Shown: piece after piece, positions 10,903 to 25,067 of the stretch | How the letters are laid out: the number at the start of each line of letters is the position of its first letter | How positions within the stretch are numbered: the stretch's first letter is position 1 | Assembly: GCF_000150275.1 (NCBI RefSeq) | Contig: NW_002060943.1 | Span: 11,842,878 to 11,906,877, forward strand | Reading direction: 5' to 3' | Length of the DNA: 64,000 nt | Source of the DNA: Trichoplax adhaerens | Lineage: Eukaryota > Placozoa > Uniplacotomia > Trichoplacea > Trichoplacidae | Program-made: the position numbers and the translations under genes | The notes under the pieces: generated by a model | The model's input: only the letters and a program-made list of their open reading frames with translations | What the model was told of the DNA's origin: nothing | Databases searched by the model: none

Positions 10903-13900
10903 CTAAATAAATTGCGCTATAGAATAAAATGAAGAAACCGGGCTAGTAGATTCGAAATCAGAAGCAAGTAGAAAAACTTCTGCCGCGGTATCGTTACAAT
11001 TGCGTTCTTGTAGGATGGCTCCGAGTGCATTCCTAATCGTAATTTAAATGAGTAACTTAGCAAAAGGATACTACAAAAAAATTCCAATTATCGCAATATT
11101 TACCAAGCACAATGCGCTGCTGGTTCAACTTTAATTGCTTCTAGGAAAAATTTTTCAGCCATATCAAGATTACCGAGTTCATGATGAGTAAACCCCTTCG
11201 TTTTAAAAAATATTTGATTAATATGCTTATAAAAAACGATACCGATAACAAGTTTTCAATAAACTACAGCAGTTTATTCTTGGTGTTACACACCCAATCT
11301 AACTAGTATTCGTACAATGCCATTGTATTACTGACTGTAATTTATTCACAGACGAATTTAACTCAATCAAACCTACCAGATGTAGGAGAGTGTTAAAGTG
11401 ATCGTGATTTCCAGCTAGTACATTATCATAGTATTGCTTTGCTTCTCTCAAGTTACCCTTACTTTCAAGCAATCTTCCATACTGAAACATACAAAGTTTA
11501 AAAGTGAACGATATAAATGATATAAACATATATCATCATTCATATCATAAGCTTGTATTCCTTACATAATGCATTACATCAACCGATTTTGAGCTGATCA
11601 TGCTCGCTTCTTTTATGCTCATTTCCGCATCACTTAATCTTCCAAGCTGGATATAAATATCCGCTTACAATATCAACAAAAGTAGGAAAAGAGTCTTAAC
11701 ATGGATGATTTAATTGTTTATGGTATTAACGTTAGTTACAGTACTTACCAATTGATAGCCAAATTTTGGTTAATAAGCGAGGAGTAAGCTCAAAATCCAA
11801 GTACGACGATAAACCTTTGCTGCCAGTGGTACTAATTCCAGATAGGGATGAAGCGTCATCACTGTATGCAAGCTGGTTATAGCTAGCTGTGCTGACAATA
11901 TCTGATCTTGCTTTATTTTCGTGCAGTCTGGCTTTTTTCGATAGTAAATGGTATTTTACTAGGATAGTTTTATAAGTATCTAAGGCCTGATTACCACTGA
12001 TATAAACCTCTTCTAGCTTTGCCTTTAAAAACATCAGGCTGATATAGCAATAGTAGACGAGACGATTATTTATACATCGATATATAATTTTAAATAATTA
12101 GTGTTTCATTAATTTCATAGCATACCTAAAATTGTCAGGATATTCAGTAGCAGCTATATCACATATGTCTAATGCTTGTCTGCCCTATAATGCAATTTTT
12201 AAGTAAATGACATTACACTACTACAGATAATGAAGTATTATATTTAAAATCTTCCAAGTATTACGTTAAATTATTTATGGAATATAAACAGTAATAGGCA
12301 ATAGATTGAGATTATTAGTTCTACCTTTTTCTGTGCTGATAGAAGTAAAGCTGCCAGATGCAAACATCGTAGATCAGTCCTATTAAGCTGCAAGGCTATT
12401 CTATTATAGTGGACCGCGTTTACGATCTATTATATGAGTATAGCGAATAAGAATCTCAAGAATGTATATTTAGAGAAGCAAGATAATTCTTACATCACGG
12501 ATGAACGCATAATTTAAGGCTAAGTGAAAACTAGTCCTGTAATCTCCAGGTGCTAGTTCGTATGCCCTAAACACAAAGATATCGTCATTAGCACAAATGC
12601 TTAATCAATAATTAACTGGGTATTCGTTTCAGAATATGAAGTTGTATATGGTATAAATTATTGCAGTAACTGACTTTTCAAGTGAATTTAAAGCTCTCTC
12701 CTGTAATTTCTTTCGATGATTAATTAATAGTACTAAAAAATTAAAGAATGATAGTTTTGTTAGATGCAATACAACTAAAAATACCAAAAAGAGTGCATTT
12801 CAATAACAGTTAACCTGAAGAAGCTTGTCTACTGTAAGTGATGCCGAGAATAAGATGAGCATTTGCAAGAAGATGGCGAGACTCCTTTTGGTCAATAACT
12901 TTGGATGCATAAAATTCCGCATCATCTACCTAATAGTACAGTTGTAATAGAAAGACAAAGTTATCTTAGATCTCCGATATCAGAACAAGAAAAATCAAGT
13001 AAAACCGTATATACGTATAACTAACGTTGTGTAAATGATTAAGAGAAATCTTTGCAATTGTAAGATTCACAATTGAATTCATTGGAGAAAGTATCAGGCA
13101 CTTTTTCAGTGCTAGCATTGCCCGATCGTACTGTAAAATAAGATATCGTCAGTACAAGACGAATGCCCTCTTACGGAAAGGGTTACTTCGGTTAGTATTC
13201 ATGATGTACGGTACCTTTCGATTAGCTATTAATGACAGAGAAAACTGAAACCATACATGAAAAATGTCCATCGAGTACTTTAACGCCCTTTCATAAACCT
13301 ACAATACAGTACATGGTATTTAATTAGTGTTAATATCTTATCTAAGGAGTATATCTATTAACGATAACTACGATGATAGATATCAAAGGACGTAATAATA
13401 AACTCGGTTTACAATAACGCTATTTAATTTATCTTAATAAGATACTTATTTTAGCTAATACCTATATTAAATATAGTAACAAACCTCCGCAACGATAGGA
13501 ATTAATGACCGACGCATGAGGACTACAGCAAGTAAATCGTAAATATTCCTAAGACGGTTTAAATTGCTAAAACCTATGTTTTCAATGTCCTTGATGGTCT
13601 ATGAAAGATAAGGTAGGGAATCTCTATTACTTGAAGGTCATGAGTGTAAGATACAAATAGCAATAGCTTGGCTTACCAGCATTTCCGTAATCAGTGACAG
13701 TAATAATACTTCTTCAGTAATATCGTCAGGAAAATATAAATTTTTTCCATTAAGAGACGGTTTTACCCAAGAATACTTTTGGTTTGCGAAATCCATAATG
13801 CTTTTAAGAGTAACTGGAAGATATTTATGGTCACTCATTCGGAATAAGAGGATTTCTGCTAAGTGATAGCTTAACAACTATAGTAACGAGGTAACAGTCT

Positions 13901-16430
13901 TTTAATTGAGCTTATCAGCACTGTTAATTTTAAAATTGACACATTAAAATAGTATCGAATATACTTACTGCTCGTAAGCGGAGAAATAAATTTGAATCGA
14001 AAGCCACTAATAGAAATCTTGATCGTCTGATGACATCACTAGTTGAACTAATACGAATAGTTTAAGCCATCTAAATTTTAATCCTCTTTAATCAAGAGCC
14101 AATAAACATTATGCTCTATTTTCTAACTTTACAACTAATGTTAGATCTATCTTGGTTATGTAAACTACAATAGATGGACGATTAAAGTACAGTCTATACC
14201 ATTTATCTAGCAGTAGCGACGGCATGGTACCGATACATTCTTCAAGAAATTCTCCAACTACAAATTTTGAGGTTGAATCCCTTCTTTCTTTGTTGAAATT
14301 ATTTGATACATCCAGTTTCATCATTAAACTACTTGCACTTTCATAACACTTGATAATATCGGCAGAAGTTGAGCGTAACTTGTCCAGACATTTGCCTGTA
14401 ATTCAATATGTACAGAATTATACGAAAATGCTCGGATAAAAGTCACAGACTTTGCTATTTTATAGTGTAAACAGTAAAGCTTAGCGTTTATCAACTATAC
14501 AGTAGATGCTTGATAATAAAACGAGTAGACGTTGCTATTTAGTGATTTACCTTTGTAACAGTATGCTTCGCAAACAGTTCGTATAAACCATTTGTTCGAA
14601 TTATCAGAAATATCAATTGATTCTAGTTGTAATTTGGAGTATAATCTAGTGGCATCTTTGAATAGATTTAGATAATAGCAAGTCTTTGCTAACAGGAGCA
14701 AACTTTCCTGTTGATATTGTTGCTACAATGATTAAGAGAGAACGATCAACAGTTATATATATATAGTATCAAAATGAAGAAAGAATGCTAATTTGGATAA
14801 ACTGTATAGTTATAATCGCACTATGTTTGTATAATTAGCAGAAATATCAATACAGTTAGCCTACCTTTATCTTGGTATCGTTTCCAATGCTCATCAATTG
14901 CCTTTTAAGCCTGGATAAAGCTTCGTTTCGTTTATCGCTTGGAATAGAGTTAGCAGTAATTAAAATTTCTAATTCGCCTTCAATTGTAATTAATTTCTTA
15001 AAGATACCTATAGCAGAAAATGAAACCGAACATGAGTCTAAAGTCCTAATTTCAAATAAGTATCATTGAAGTAAATCATTGCCAGTATATGCATATTTCA
15101 TCTAGGAAAAATTATCCATGCTAATAATTGTGATGACAACAAAGGGAAGTTTTTATTTTAAAAAAAATGCTTTAAAGTCTGCTATGTTACAGAGCAATGA
15201 CGTTATTCGCGTAGTACGTGTGAAAGTTTTCGGTTATCTCTTGCACGTACTGTATACAAATGTTGTACAGGTAATTGGTGACTGCTCCTACAATGGCTAA
15301 TTATAATGATACTCGTTTGCATATCGTGATAGCACAGCGAATTCAGCTGCTACACTTGCAAAGGATGATGAATTACGTTGAAGCATTTAGTGATCAAAAT
15401 TTGGTCAAAGATATTGAAGAATTTGTACATTCTGTTTTTATTTAATTTTACGCGCAGCCCAAAAGGGAGAGTGCGTGAAAACTATGGATTATTTGTTAAT
15501 TGTCATCATACCATCATAGTCTGTCGGTCAAAAGATTACAGAGATAGTCATTTCTCTTTGATCATTAACAGCAATTTTACACGATTTAAACAGTGTTGGT
15601 TTGATGATAATATCGAGAATATTTATGGATCGTTGAGAATTTATTTACCTAGTCGAGATTTTGTGTTCGCTTTAACAGTATAGATTCATTTTTACAAGTA
15701 ATTAGGGAGTACTTTGGAAATTATTACTCTGACAACGTGTTTAAACAACAAATTTGCTAAAAAAAAGTAATAGAGTAAGTTGAAGCATATACCACCAATC
15801 CTTAAACATTGAATATCTCATGGCTTGTTTTGTCTCACTGCGGTACCGATGCACTCAGTTGTAGAATGAATAGACAGAACGACAAATATTAGGGCAAGAA
15901 GGGAAATTATATGATTGTCTTGTATTGCAATGTTATCTTAAAAATTATATGTATGATATGGATATTTTGTGCTTACCATCTTATTAATTAATTACGGTAG
16001 AAACCATATCGATTTTGAACAATGTTGATTAATTATATCGGTTAAACGATTAAACGATAAGGCAGCTGCTCTACTGTACGACAATACTGGTGGCATCACT
16101 CATTCATTGCTAATAATGCGGTATCGAAAATGCTAACTGCTTATGGTATGATAACATACCCGTATGTGCATAATTTCAGCTAATTTCAGCTAGTGTATTT
16201 TCTTGGTTAACAATGTCATCAAATTAAGTCTGAATATAGCATAATTAGAACATCGAAATAAGAGGATTTGTATTTCTCATGACTGGTTAAAAAACTCTTT
16301 TTTTTATTTGTAGTTGCAACAACTTACTTTCTTCTCTGATGCTATCAGCGATCGATGCCAATTGATGCCAATCTCTTTCATTACGCGCTTTTTCAACGCT
16401 ACTTTCAATGTCTAATTTCTTCCTACTCAT
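10903..16430 (-). CDS. TTC7: Tetratricopeptide repeat protein 7 (19 exons)
   Basis: TTC7 is the alpha-solenoid scaffold that, with FAM126 and EFR3, holds PI4-kinase III alpha at the plasma membrane. Minus-strand exons: 16328-16430, 14865-15007, 14551-14722, 14191-14395, 13969-14038, 13677-13877, 13485-13598, 13215-13298, 13026-13130, 12815-12929, 12675-12732, 12494-12566, 12325-12426, 12126-12184, 11749-12038, 11566-11663, 11377-11481, 11104-11195, 10903-11032. Total 772 aa (human about 843-858). Landmarks: KPSLNGKNLYFPDDITEEVL, IYDLLAVVLMRRS, YERALKYSMDIFHVWFQFSL, HLAALLLSAQKK, AKLEEVYISGNQAL and the C-terminal FLLASDFESTSPVSSF, all matching TTC7 in order. The serine-rich segment around the 11749-12038 exon corresponds to the variable loop before the last repeats. 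Intron 1 is 1.3 kb, the longest. The 14191 donor (ct|gtactt) is weak but gives exactly the human spacing. TTC7A versus TTC7B cannot be decided. Confidence 0.95.
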
Positions 16431-16767
16431 TCTGATTCTTTACCATTTAAAGGCTAACTACTATACGATGAGATACTTTTTGGCTGATTTAGTTAGTCAG
16501 CCAGTCAATATTGTTAGAGTTATAATATTAAAATCATTCGAAAACAGAGTCTTAAGAATAGTCTCAAAGAAGGAATCCAGTAGCGAATACAAGTCGTATA
16601 TTTTGCAAAGAATGGCCAATGAATTGAATTCTACAACATGGTGTAATTCAATGCGGGCGTATCCATCACTCCCTCAGTTTATTCTATCGAAAAAATACGC
16701 GCAATCCTTCAGTGTGTGCCACCCAAATTCGATTGGATTGGACAAGGTATAATTTCTAGCCTGGAGC

Positions 16768-16798
16768 ATCTTATCCAATGTAGTCCATTGGATAAGAT
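16768..16798. repeat. Perfect 13-bp inverted repeat, 5-nt loop
   Basis: Arms atcttatccaatg (16768-16780) and cattggataagat (16786-16798) are perfectly complementary around tagtc. It lies about 340 bp upstream of the TTC7 start. The role is unknown; it could be a cruciform or an RNA hairpin. Confidence 0.85.
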
Positions 16799-17066
16799 AC
16801 AGAAATGGAAAAAATTCGGATTATCCTAAAGCTTGATGAACCCCAGTGAAAATTTCTTTTGACACGAAGAGAGTAAAACTACATGTAGTGTAGACTCGTA
16901 CAGTACGTTGGTACGGACAGCGAAATAAATGATAAGGTAGTCCAGTATAGAGATTTATATTGACCGTGTCCGTTGAATAGGAACTTTCTTCTTCAGTCTT
17001 GGGTGAACGAGGAGGGTACGGTACAGTACCCATTGGAATCGATACGCAAGATAAGGGGCTGACGCC

Positions 17067-17820
17067 TGACCACAAACACTTCACTACAGTCTATTATTAT
17101 CATGCAGGTCAGAGAGAAATGTCATTGACGTCCGATAGGTGACACACAACGATACGCTGACTTGGATGAGTGACCAGTCCACTTCAACTCGAAAATGTGA
17201 CTCTCTATTGGACAGTACGTACAGTCTATACAGGGCGAGTATCAAGACCTTCCCATAGGCCTGACCACGAACACTTCACTACAGTCTATTATTATCATGC
17301 AGGTCAGAGAGAAATGTCATTGATGTCCGATAGGTGACACACAACGATACGCTGACTATTGGACACTGGACAGTACGTACAGTCCATACAGGGCGAGTAT
17401 CAAGACCTTCCCACAGGCCTGACCACGAACACTTCACTGCAGTCTACTATTATCATGCAGGTCAGAGAGAAATGTCATTGACGTCCGATAGGTACTCGGT
17501 AAGGTGACACACAACGATACGCTGACTTGGATGAGTGACCAGTCCACTTCAACTCGAAAATGTGACTCTCTATTGGACAGTACGTACAGTCTATACAGGG
17601 CGAGTATCAAGACCTTCCCACAGGCCTGACCACGAACACTTCACTACAGTCTATTATTATCGTGCAGGTCAGAGAGAAATGTCATTGATGTCCGATAGGT
17701 GACACATAACGATACGCTGACTTGGATGTGTGACCAGTCCACTTCAACTCGAAAATGTGACTCCCTATTGGACACTGGACAGTACGTACAGTCCATACAG
17801 GGCGAGTATCAAGACCTCAC
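17067..17820. repeat. Four-copy direct tandem repeat, unit 159-207 bp
   Basis: Units begin near 17067, 17261, 17420 and 17627 at the ctgaccac..aacacttcact motif. The second unit lacks the 45-48 bp block containing gagtgaccagtccacttcaa that the first and third carry, which explains the 194/159/207 spacing. Copies are near-identical, so the array is young. It is not a CRISPR: the units are long and contiguous, without spacers. Confidence 0.9.
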
Positions 17821-17829
17821 TTGGACTGG

Positions 17830-18000
17830 ACGATACTGTACTGTACAGTACTGTAATGCCGAGTCTCCTTACTGCCTTAAATGTGTACAGTACTGTACAG
17901 TAGTACAGTATACAGTATACAGTAGATATACAGTATACAGTATGACATACTGTATATACGTACATTGTACACTACTGTACTGTACTCCAGTACAGTGTAT
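17830..18000. repeat. GTAC/AGTAC palindromic cluster
   Basis: Same word family as at 6.9 kb: tactgtactgtacagtactg, then tacagtatacagtatacagt and tgtacactactgtactgtac. It abuts the tandem repeat on one side and ends about 200 bp before the PACS start codon. Confidence 0.85.
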
Positions 18001-18194
18001 TAAGGCCGTGGATCGGTGTCAATCAGCTCAATGCTCATCGATCTTTGTTAGCCAATTGCCTTCAATTCACTGCACATTTCAAAGGCCTTTTTACCTATTT
18101 TGCTGGCTTTTACTTCATAGTGTATGTGGCAAAAGAAGTGAATTATATTAATCAACAGATTCTAGTGATTATACGTACCATTAATGACACATTA

Positions 18195-21100
18195 ATGGCT
18201 TCCCCAAAGAAATTTACCGGTGTTTCTTCTTTGGCTCCTCCACCTATGAAATTTTTTGCAACATGGGAAGTCGATCGTGCTCAACCCAATTGTGTTCCAA
18301 GGTAATTACTTGCAATAACCCAGTTTCAATGGCAAATTTGTTCATTTCACTAATATGATTTACCTATTTATTGGCCTTGACACTCTATAAACTGTAATAG
18401 GAGTGATATAGTCGTACTATCCTTCGTATTAAATTAGGACAGAAATGATTTACTACCTTCTTCAAAATGACTACAAGTAATGTGCAATCGATTGTATCAG
18501 CCATGATTTAAATGCTATAGTACAAATATTGAATTGTTGCAAAATAGCAATTTCCGAACAGATTGCAAAAGATTTAATTATTATAGTATTGTTATTATTC
18601 AAGTTGTCTTTCACCTTGGCCTCCAATATCTTCATTATGAATCGTTAAAATGCTAATCTAGATCACAAAATTCGTAACATAATATTATTCGATAATAATC
18701 CATCAAAGCGATTATCGTGTCTAGTGCTTACTGGATCGACATACAGTACTCGGATACTGTAATAATAGAAAGAGAGTATTTACTCTTGCCTATGATACCA
18801 ATCGACAACAATCATGACAATTGACCATCAAAGCCTTTGCAACGGATTAATTAAAATTATAAGGAAATTGTATTCAAGTAGTCTATGCCTACTTCACTTA
18901 TTATACTGTTCAATTATACTTGAAACGAGCTAAAGGAAGATAATATATTGAGCACTCTAGGATCGAGTTACAGTATCCCGTCAATTAAATAAAAAATCAA
19001 TCAACTCACAGCAATTTCCTTGATTCATCATATAGAAATTTGGCATCAATGATCCTAAATTTTGTTATTCACTATTTCTGTTTTAAATTGTAAGCCTAGT
19101 CGCTGAGCAAGATATTACAAAATGTGAAGTACTGTAATTCAGTAGCACTGACGATATAATTGAAGTTTTATATGCTGTGCAATGATCTAGGAATGTATAC
19201 GATTGATACCACATTTTATGGTGTAATATTGTCTGGCTAATATGTACTCTATGAGTACGAATTTCATCATACTAGATTTCTTATCAGCCTTAAATACAGT
19301 AACCAAATAAGATCACTTATATATCTATTTGAAAATCAACACCTTGGTACTCGATGTGATTGATATGTTCCATTTCACGATGTAAATGTGTACGCATTAA
19401 ATTTTATAGTACGGTATTCGTATTTGATAAAACCTTTCAATATCGTTTTCTTTAGTAAATTGAATGGCTGCTTAGTTATATTAAAACGCCGATACTCTAT
19501 TGGCTGCACAACACGATAGGCTGTATAAATTCAGCTCATACAAGTATTTTCACCTTATACTCTGTTTGAATACAACTCTCCAAATCCGCAAAGTATAATT
19601 TATAACTAATTAATAAGACTGCTAGAGTTAATAGAGTATAATAGAATATAAGCATGTAAATAAACCTTCGTATCTCATGCAGCAAGGCATATCTTGTACA
19701 TCACCGCTAAACTACAGTACTATACGGCAAAAATTTCATCGCCAGTCTCGATTGTGACAGCAATTTTGTCCAGATTTTGAGACACAGATACAGATTGATT
19801 TTAAAATTTATTCAAAAATTTATTCTTCTACGAATAACTCTTAATATTCCTCAAGTTCGTACGCTGATCAATTCTAATTAAATTGATTATTGTTGATCTC
19901 AATGTTAGGCTGTGCGTTTTACGAATAACTCGATTGGAAATTACTCAAGACATAGGATCAACGGATGGACAAACAGTCTTTATTGGATTATCCTTTAAAG
20001 TATACAGATACGATAAATTAATGCCTTTTAAAGTAATAGCTCTCAAAATTATACTCTATCATACATTCATCTTCACTCGTACAGCGCTTTAACCGTTAAA
20101 ATTTAGTTTTACTGTGATCTCATTAACCCCTAGTTCAATTGAAATATAATTATCTACAACTTTTACATTTGTATATTAGATGTTGCTAAGAGCTACCAAT
20201 GTGTATGCTTGGTAAAGTATGTTAATTATATAAGTCAGTTAGTAATATAATTTTTTTATTATAAATGATATCCCATTGGATGGCAACCTTAGAACAAGCA
20301 CACATTACGGTCTGGAGAAATACCCTTGAAATCAAGCAACAAAGGGACCGATATCGATCTAAGTATTACCTTTACAGTTCAGGTATGTAATTATATCATT
20401 CGTATATTAACTTATTCCAGCTGCCATTTCATACCCTAGTTGATAGCTTTTTAGGATGAAATATTATTATGCATACTTTATACGGGCTTACTGCAATCTA
20501 CTACATTTAGAGAAAACTGTCCAATATTTGACTTGGAATGGTAAAAATTTGTCAGTTTATTGTCGTTCTCTTTAGTAACTATAATATGCCATTCATAATT
20601 TCATACCAAATCAGATCATGGCATTGATATTGTAAAATTGACTTACTTGTTTTATTGCTAAATTACAAAATGTTAGATCTAATATGTAGGTTCCTCTTAA
20701 GCGTGTATCGTATCGTATTTGTATAGAGACCTTAATACATCAAGACGTTTTCTATTCTGCCTATAGTATCCGCATTACTTAAAAGAGCCCGGCTGTCATA
20801 TGAAAGTTATACTGCAGCGGCGAAAAAGATACAAAAGGAAAGCTATTTTAGGGTTTAAAACTCTAGCATTCGGTTCAATCAATATGAATGAGGTTGGTTG
20901 ATTACAAAAAATTATCGCCACATTGATTTCTGCGCTGATTATTTTATTGTGTTATATTACCTTAGTCAGAAATTTTATTTTGCTACATTCTATAACATAC
21001 TGTAAATGTTCATTTATTAATGTATAGGTTCTACAAAGTCCAGTTAAAGACAAAGTCGTTTTACAATTATACTGCAAGGATTCTAATTCTCATGTCGCTC

Positions 21101-24100
21101 AAATTGTAATGTCTTCTGTCATAAGGTACCTTTCTCTTCCTTAAATTATTCGAAACTATCGTAGGATAAATAAAGTGCTCGTAATGCCTCACATACAAGC
21201 GGCATTATCGTTAATTTCATTTGCTATTACACACACGTATTGATTAATTATTATTGTATTCGCGTATAATACAATTTCCATCATTTGCTTTTCCAAACCC
21301 CTGCTATTAATTCGCTTAATACATTTACGAGTATAATATATCAAATAACAACAGCAATCGAATTTAATTAATCATATCGTTATAATATTGCAAACAACTA
21401 AAGTCAACCAGTAGAGGTGGATTTGGAGGATGACCATAACCGAGCCCTACAAATGCCAGGTGATTTAGATAGAACAAAGTTTATCTATATTTAGTTCGCT
21501 TACCTAGTACCTACAAGTACTTAGCGATATGTTATCTATATCAGGTGCTATGAGTTCTGACGAAGACATAGATTCTTCTGATCAAGACGATGAAGTTTAT
21601 GATGAACACACTGGTCAAAAGTCTAAAAGTCGCTCTCAGAGAAAATTTTCATCTAAGGTTTTGAACTCTTCCCATCATATTTTGTTTAAGATTTCTTATA
21701 TGCTTACAGTTAGAAACCAATCAATAATTTTGTCGTCTCAGAATGCATTCCGTCAAAAGTTTCAAGAATTTTTACGAAAATTTAAGGTTAATGATGAGGT
21801 AACCTGATTTTATTCTACCGTCGCGTTCTTCATGTCGTAAATGTAACGCCTTAATAGAAAAACAAGTACTGTATTGCTAAAAAGATATTTACTTTAGACT
21901 TTAGAAGATACAGGCATCGCGCCTCGGAATGCTGAAGCCTACTTTCCTGACGATTCAATTTCAGAAAATGATGATTCGGCTGACTTTCAATCCACAGACA
22001 GTGCCAGCGATGACGAAAATCCTTATACTCCGAAGCCTGCTTTAAGGTTTATTTAGCGCTGAACTATCTTGTCAGTTTTCAGATTGCAACTAGATCCTCG
22101 TTAGATATAACGTAAAACCAAACATTGATATTTGTAAAATAATATTTTCAGACCTTTCTATCTATCAGCTGATGTAACAAATCGTGAAGATGTCGATCCT
22201 ACCAGTTCTCCAAAGGTTAAGGACTGACAGTACATAATGACTGGCTGAGATAGTGATAATCGCACATTATTTGCACACAGACTTACTAATAGTGTTCTAA
22301 AATTTTAACTGTTACAGTTAAATTTATGAAAGCTAATTGAATATGTATTAAAAAATTAAAATTTGTAGGCAAATAATCCAAGTGGGGCTCAAACAATTGA
22401 AAATCGTCACGCAAGCGCACAAATGCCTGTAAATATGTTATCGTTATGGTGTAATTATGGTATTACGTTCACTGACAATTTCGCTTCATATTCTAAGCCT
22501 AATTGCTTTTTGCTTAGGTGTCTGATTCTGATAACTCGAATAATATGTCAACTATCGTAAGGGAAATATCCGCATCTGGCTCACTTACACGTAGCTGGTC
22601 GATTTCTTCACTAGATGATTCGAAAGGCAGTAACGAAAGAAATTCAATTTATAGAACTTCAAGCGTTGGCCTAGATAATAAGATAAAGAGGGACAAATCT
22701 GTAAGCTACTATATCATTTGAGTTGTTGCCGCACCATTATAGACACTTATAAATTTACAAAACTAAAACATTAACGTTATATTTTAGCCATCGGCCTCGC
22801 CTTCTAGTTCAGGAGTCATTGAAGTTACACCTCCGGCTTCATTTACTGAACAGTTAATCAGCGTTGTAAAAAATACAGACCAGTATCCAGAAAGTATCAT
22901 ACTGATAGATGCTTCTAGCGATTATGGATTGGTACGTAGCGCAAAAAATTTACTTCATAAAATCATGGTTATGCATGACCAAAACTAAGAAAAAACTGAT
23001 GTATCTTTAATAATATTTAGTTAATAGGTCAGTCTATGCCTTCAAAGCGCAATTGTTCGATCAATGTTAATGGAGCCGCAGACGTTAGAACTGTAATGAT
23101 TGCAATCATTTCCAAAATTCAGAAATTGTAAGTAGAATACTGTTAGTTCTAATTGGATTCAAACGTGTACGTCATCAATGCATGGATTACCCTAAGAAAA
23201 GATAGTTAATTACTTTTTACTTTAAAACATGAAAACTCCTTTTTAAAGTTGCAATCATCATTCCGTAAATCCACCATTAATGAAAGTGACCTTAATTGGT
23301 GGACAAGAACTAATGGGCATGACTGTCAAAGCTTATGTAGATGAGTTCTCAACTAAGCCTCCAGAATGGCAAAACTTTATTACGTTTCTCTTAGTACCTA
23401 CTGGTTAGTATCTTAACTATGTAGGAATAATCACTTTGTAATGATCTAATACCTCTATCTCTGCTGCATTTATTATTTAGGTCCAAATCCGATATGTGAT
23501 TATCTCGGTAAAATCGATCAAAATTATAGCAAGTCATTCCTTGACACGAAATGGAAAGAAATAATACTCGATTCCGATGGCAAATCTGATAAAGGTATAC
23601 TATTGATTATCAAAGTTTTGGATAAAGAATCTATCAACGATCAATATTATAGGAAAAACGTAACTGTATAACTGATATATGGCCATTGAACCTTCACAGC
23701 ATCAAACATTGATCATCGTGTTTCAAGATATATATCACGCGTTAAGGAAAGTAAACAATTTCCTATCGCTGAAGCGCTGATATCTTGCAAGCAAGATAGG
23801 TAGTGATATTCAACATCCTATTCATCCATAGATTTAATATAATAATGGCCACATTGCTAATATTTTCAAATATCATAGCATAAGTAGTAAAGAATCCACT
23901 TCGGAAGTTTTTGTACCATTTATAGCAGTAAGTTATGTGCTTCAATTCTTATATCATTAAGCTACTACATATCATAGAGCTTGCAATACTTCTCATTTAG
24001 AATGTATTGCATACTAAATTATTTCTTTATATCTATTTATAGACGGTTGGAATTGGTATCCAAGATACTGGTACAATTTCAGGGATTAGTGGTAGGATGC

Positions 24101-25067
24101 TGCATGACATGGATTGACTAGTTCTCTTTAATTTATTGAATCTTTTAATTTGTAACGCAAGTAAATTATGCTCATGTGATAGATCCTAGCGGTAATTATA
24201 ACGATGATAAATCACTATCAGTCAACAAAGACCTTTCTGTAAAAGAATTAATCTCTCAAAGTCCCAGGTATAAAATTTAATTTTTACGGCTGAATTTTCG
24301 AAATGTTATGTAACCTAATATTGGACACCTTATGATCGTAATTAATCATATCACGTGTAATGATTAAGCGGAGCTGGCGAACACCTCGATCTTCAGGTTG
24401 ATTATTGGATTACGGGAGGAAAGAAAGAATCTGCAAAGGTTGGATTATTTCTGACTTTCGCAGTACAGTAAAAGGTTATATCGTCATATATTGTGAGATT
24501 AACTGTAATATTTTGCTGTTACAGTCGAGTATAAAAGGTGGCTTTAAAAGTTTAATGATTCGAAGGCTTTCTAACGAAAATGCACCTAATACCCTTGCTA
24601 TGGAAGCCGTTACAAAGGAGAAGAAAAAGGCCGGTAATAAGTATAATCAAAGTAGATTTCATAATCTAATATCATGTTATCGCACCTAGTCTATACAGAT
24701 TGAGTTACTCTGTTACTGAAGGCCATTTTAATTTTTAGTTATAGTTAGGCTTAAAAAAGTAAAAGAAAGTGGAATACCAATCAATGCTATGGTCAGCAAG
24801 TTGATTTGCACGACAAAATCGCAATCTAATAAGTTGACAGGTTAGTAATGTTGGCAATGCAGGTACTTACCGCACGATCACTCAGTATCATTAAAATTGT
24901 TGAAAGAAAGGTAATATTATTGATAATATTTAATTTCAGCGATCGTTGATGGAGTGGAGTGGAGTAGTGTGAAATTTATATCGTTCTCAACAACTTGGAG
25001 AAGTCATACTAAATACTTTCCTGTCGGTGTCTTTGATAAACTGGAAGCTACCGAAACAGTATGTTGA
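18195..25067 (+). CDS. PACS: Phosphofurin acidic cluster sorting protein (24 exons)
   Basis: PACS proteins link acidic-cluster cargo such as furin to AP-1 and other adaptors at the TGN, endosomes and ER-mitochondria contacts. Exons: 18195-18301, 19909-19999, 20293-20382, 20767-20892, 21028-21125, 21404-21459, 21545-21657, 21742-21798, 21898-22046, 22152-22215, 22369-22428, 22518-22700, 22788-22931, 23033-23127, 23249-23403, 23481-23594, 23700-23799, 23885-23927, 24043-24091, 24162-24267, 24369-24438, 24525-24633, 24739-24840, 24940-25067. Total 802 aa (human PACS1 963, PACS2 889). The N-terminal cargo-binding domain shows [17 protein letters not shown] and [19 protein letters not shown]. An acidic serine stretch ([14 protein letters not shown]) and [17 protein letters not shown] follow, then [20 protein letters not shown] and the C-terminal [13 protein letters not shown] and KYFPVGVF. 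The long alanine/glutamine N-terminal extension of PACS1 is absent. The 22931/23033 junction has a near-equivalent alternative, donor after 22935 with acceptor before 23029. Confidence 0.95.

Larger units (their letters stand above)
16431..18194. other. Divergent 5' gap TTC7/PACS
   Basis: Contains a perfect 13-bp inverted repeat at 16768-16798, four copies of a direct repeat at 17067-17820 and an AGTAC-type cluster at 17830-18000. The open frame at 16408-16752 (+) overlaps TTC7 exon 1 on the other strand and resembles nothing I know. Confidence 0.55.

Noticed and set aside
15118-15683. Plus-strand open frames inside TTC7 intron 1
   Set aside because: No recognisable motifs, AT-rich composition like other introns, and no matching exon partners.
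16408-16752. 114-codon plus-strand frame overlapping TTC7 exon 1
   Set aside because: No family resemblance, and it overlaps a conserved exon on the other strand; kept only as context for the nearby hairpin.
17067-17820. CRISPR-like array
   Set aside because: Units are 159-207 bp and contiguous, with no short repeats separated by unique spacers, and the genome is eukaryotic.
17699-18305. Open frames of 150 and 86 codons before PACS exon 1
   Set aside because: The first runs through tandem and GTAC repeats. The second is an in-frame upstream extension of PACS without conservation; the family-like sequence begins near the ATG at 18195.
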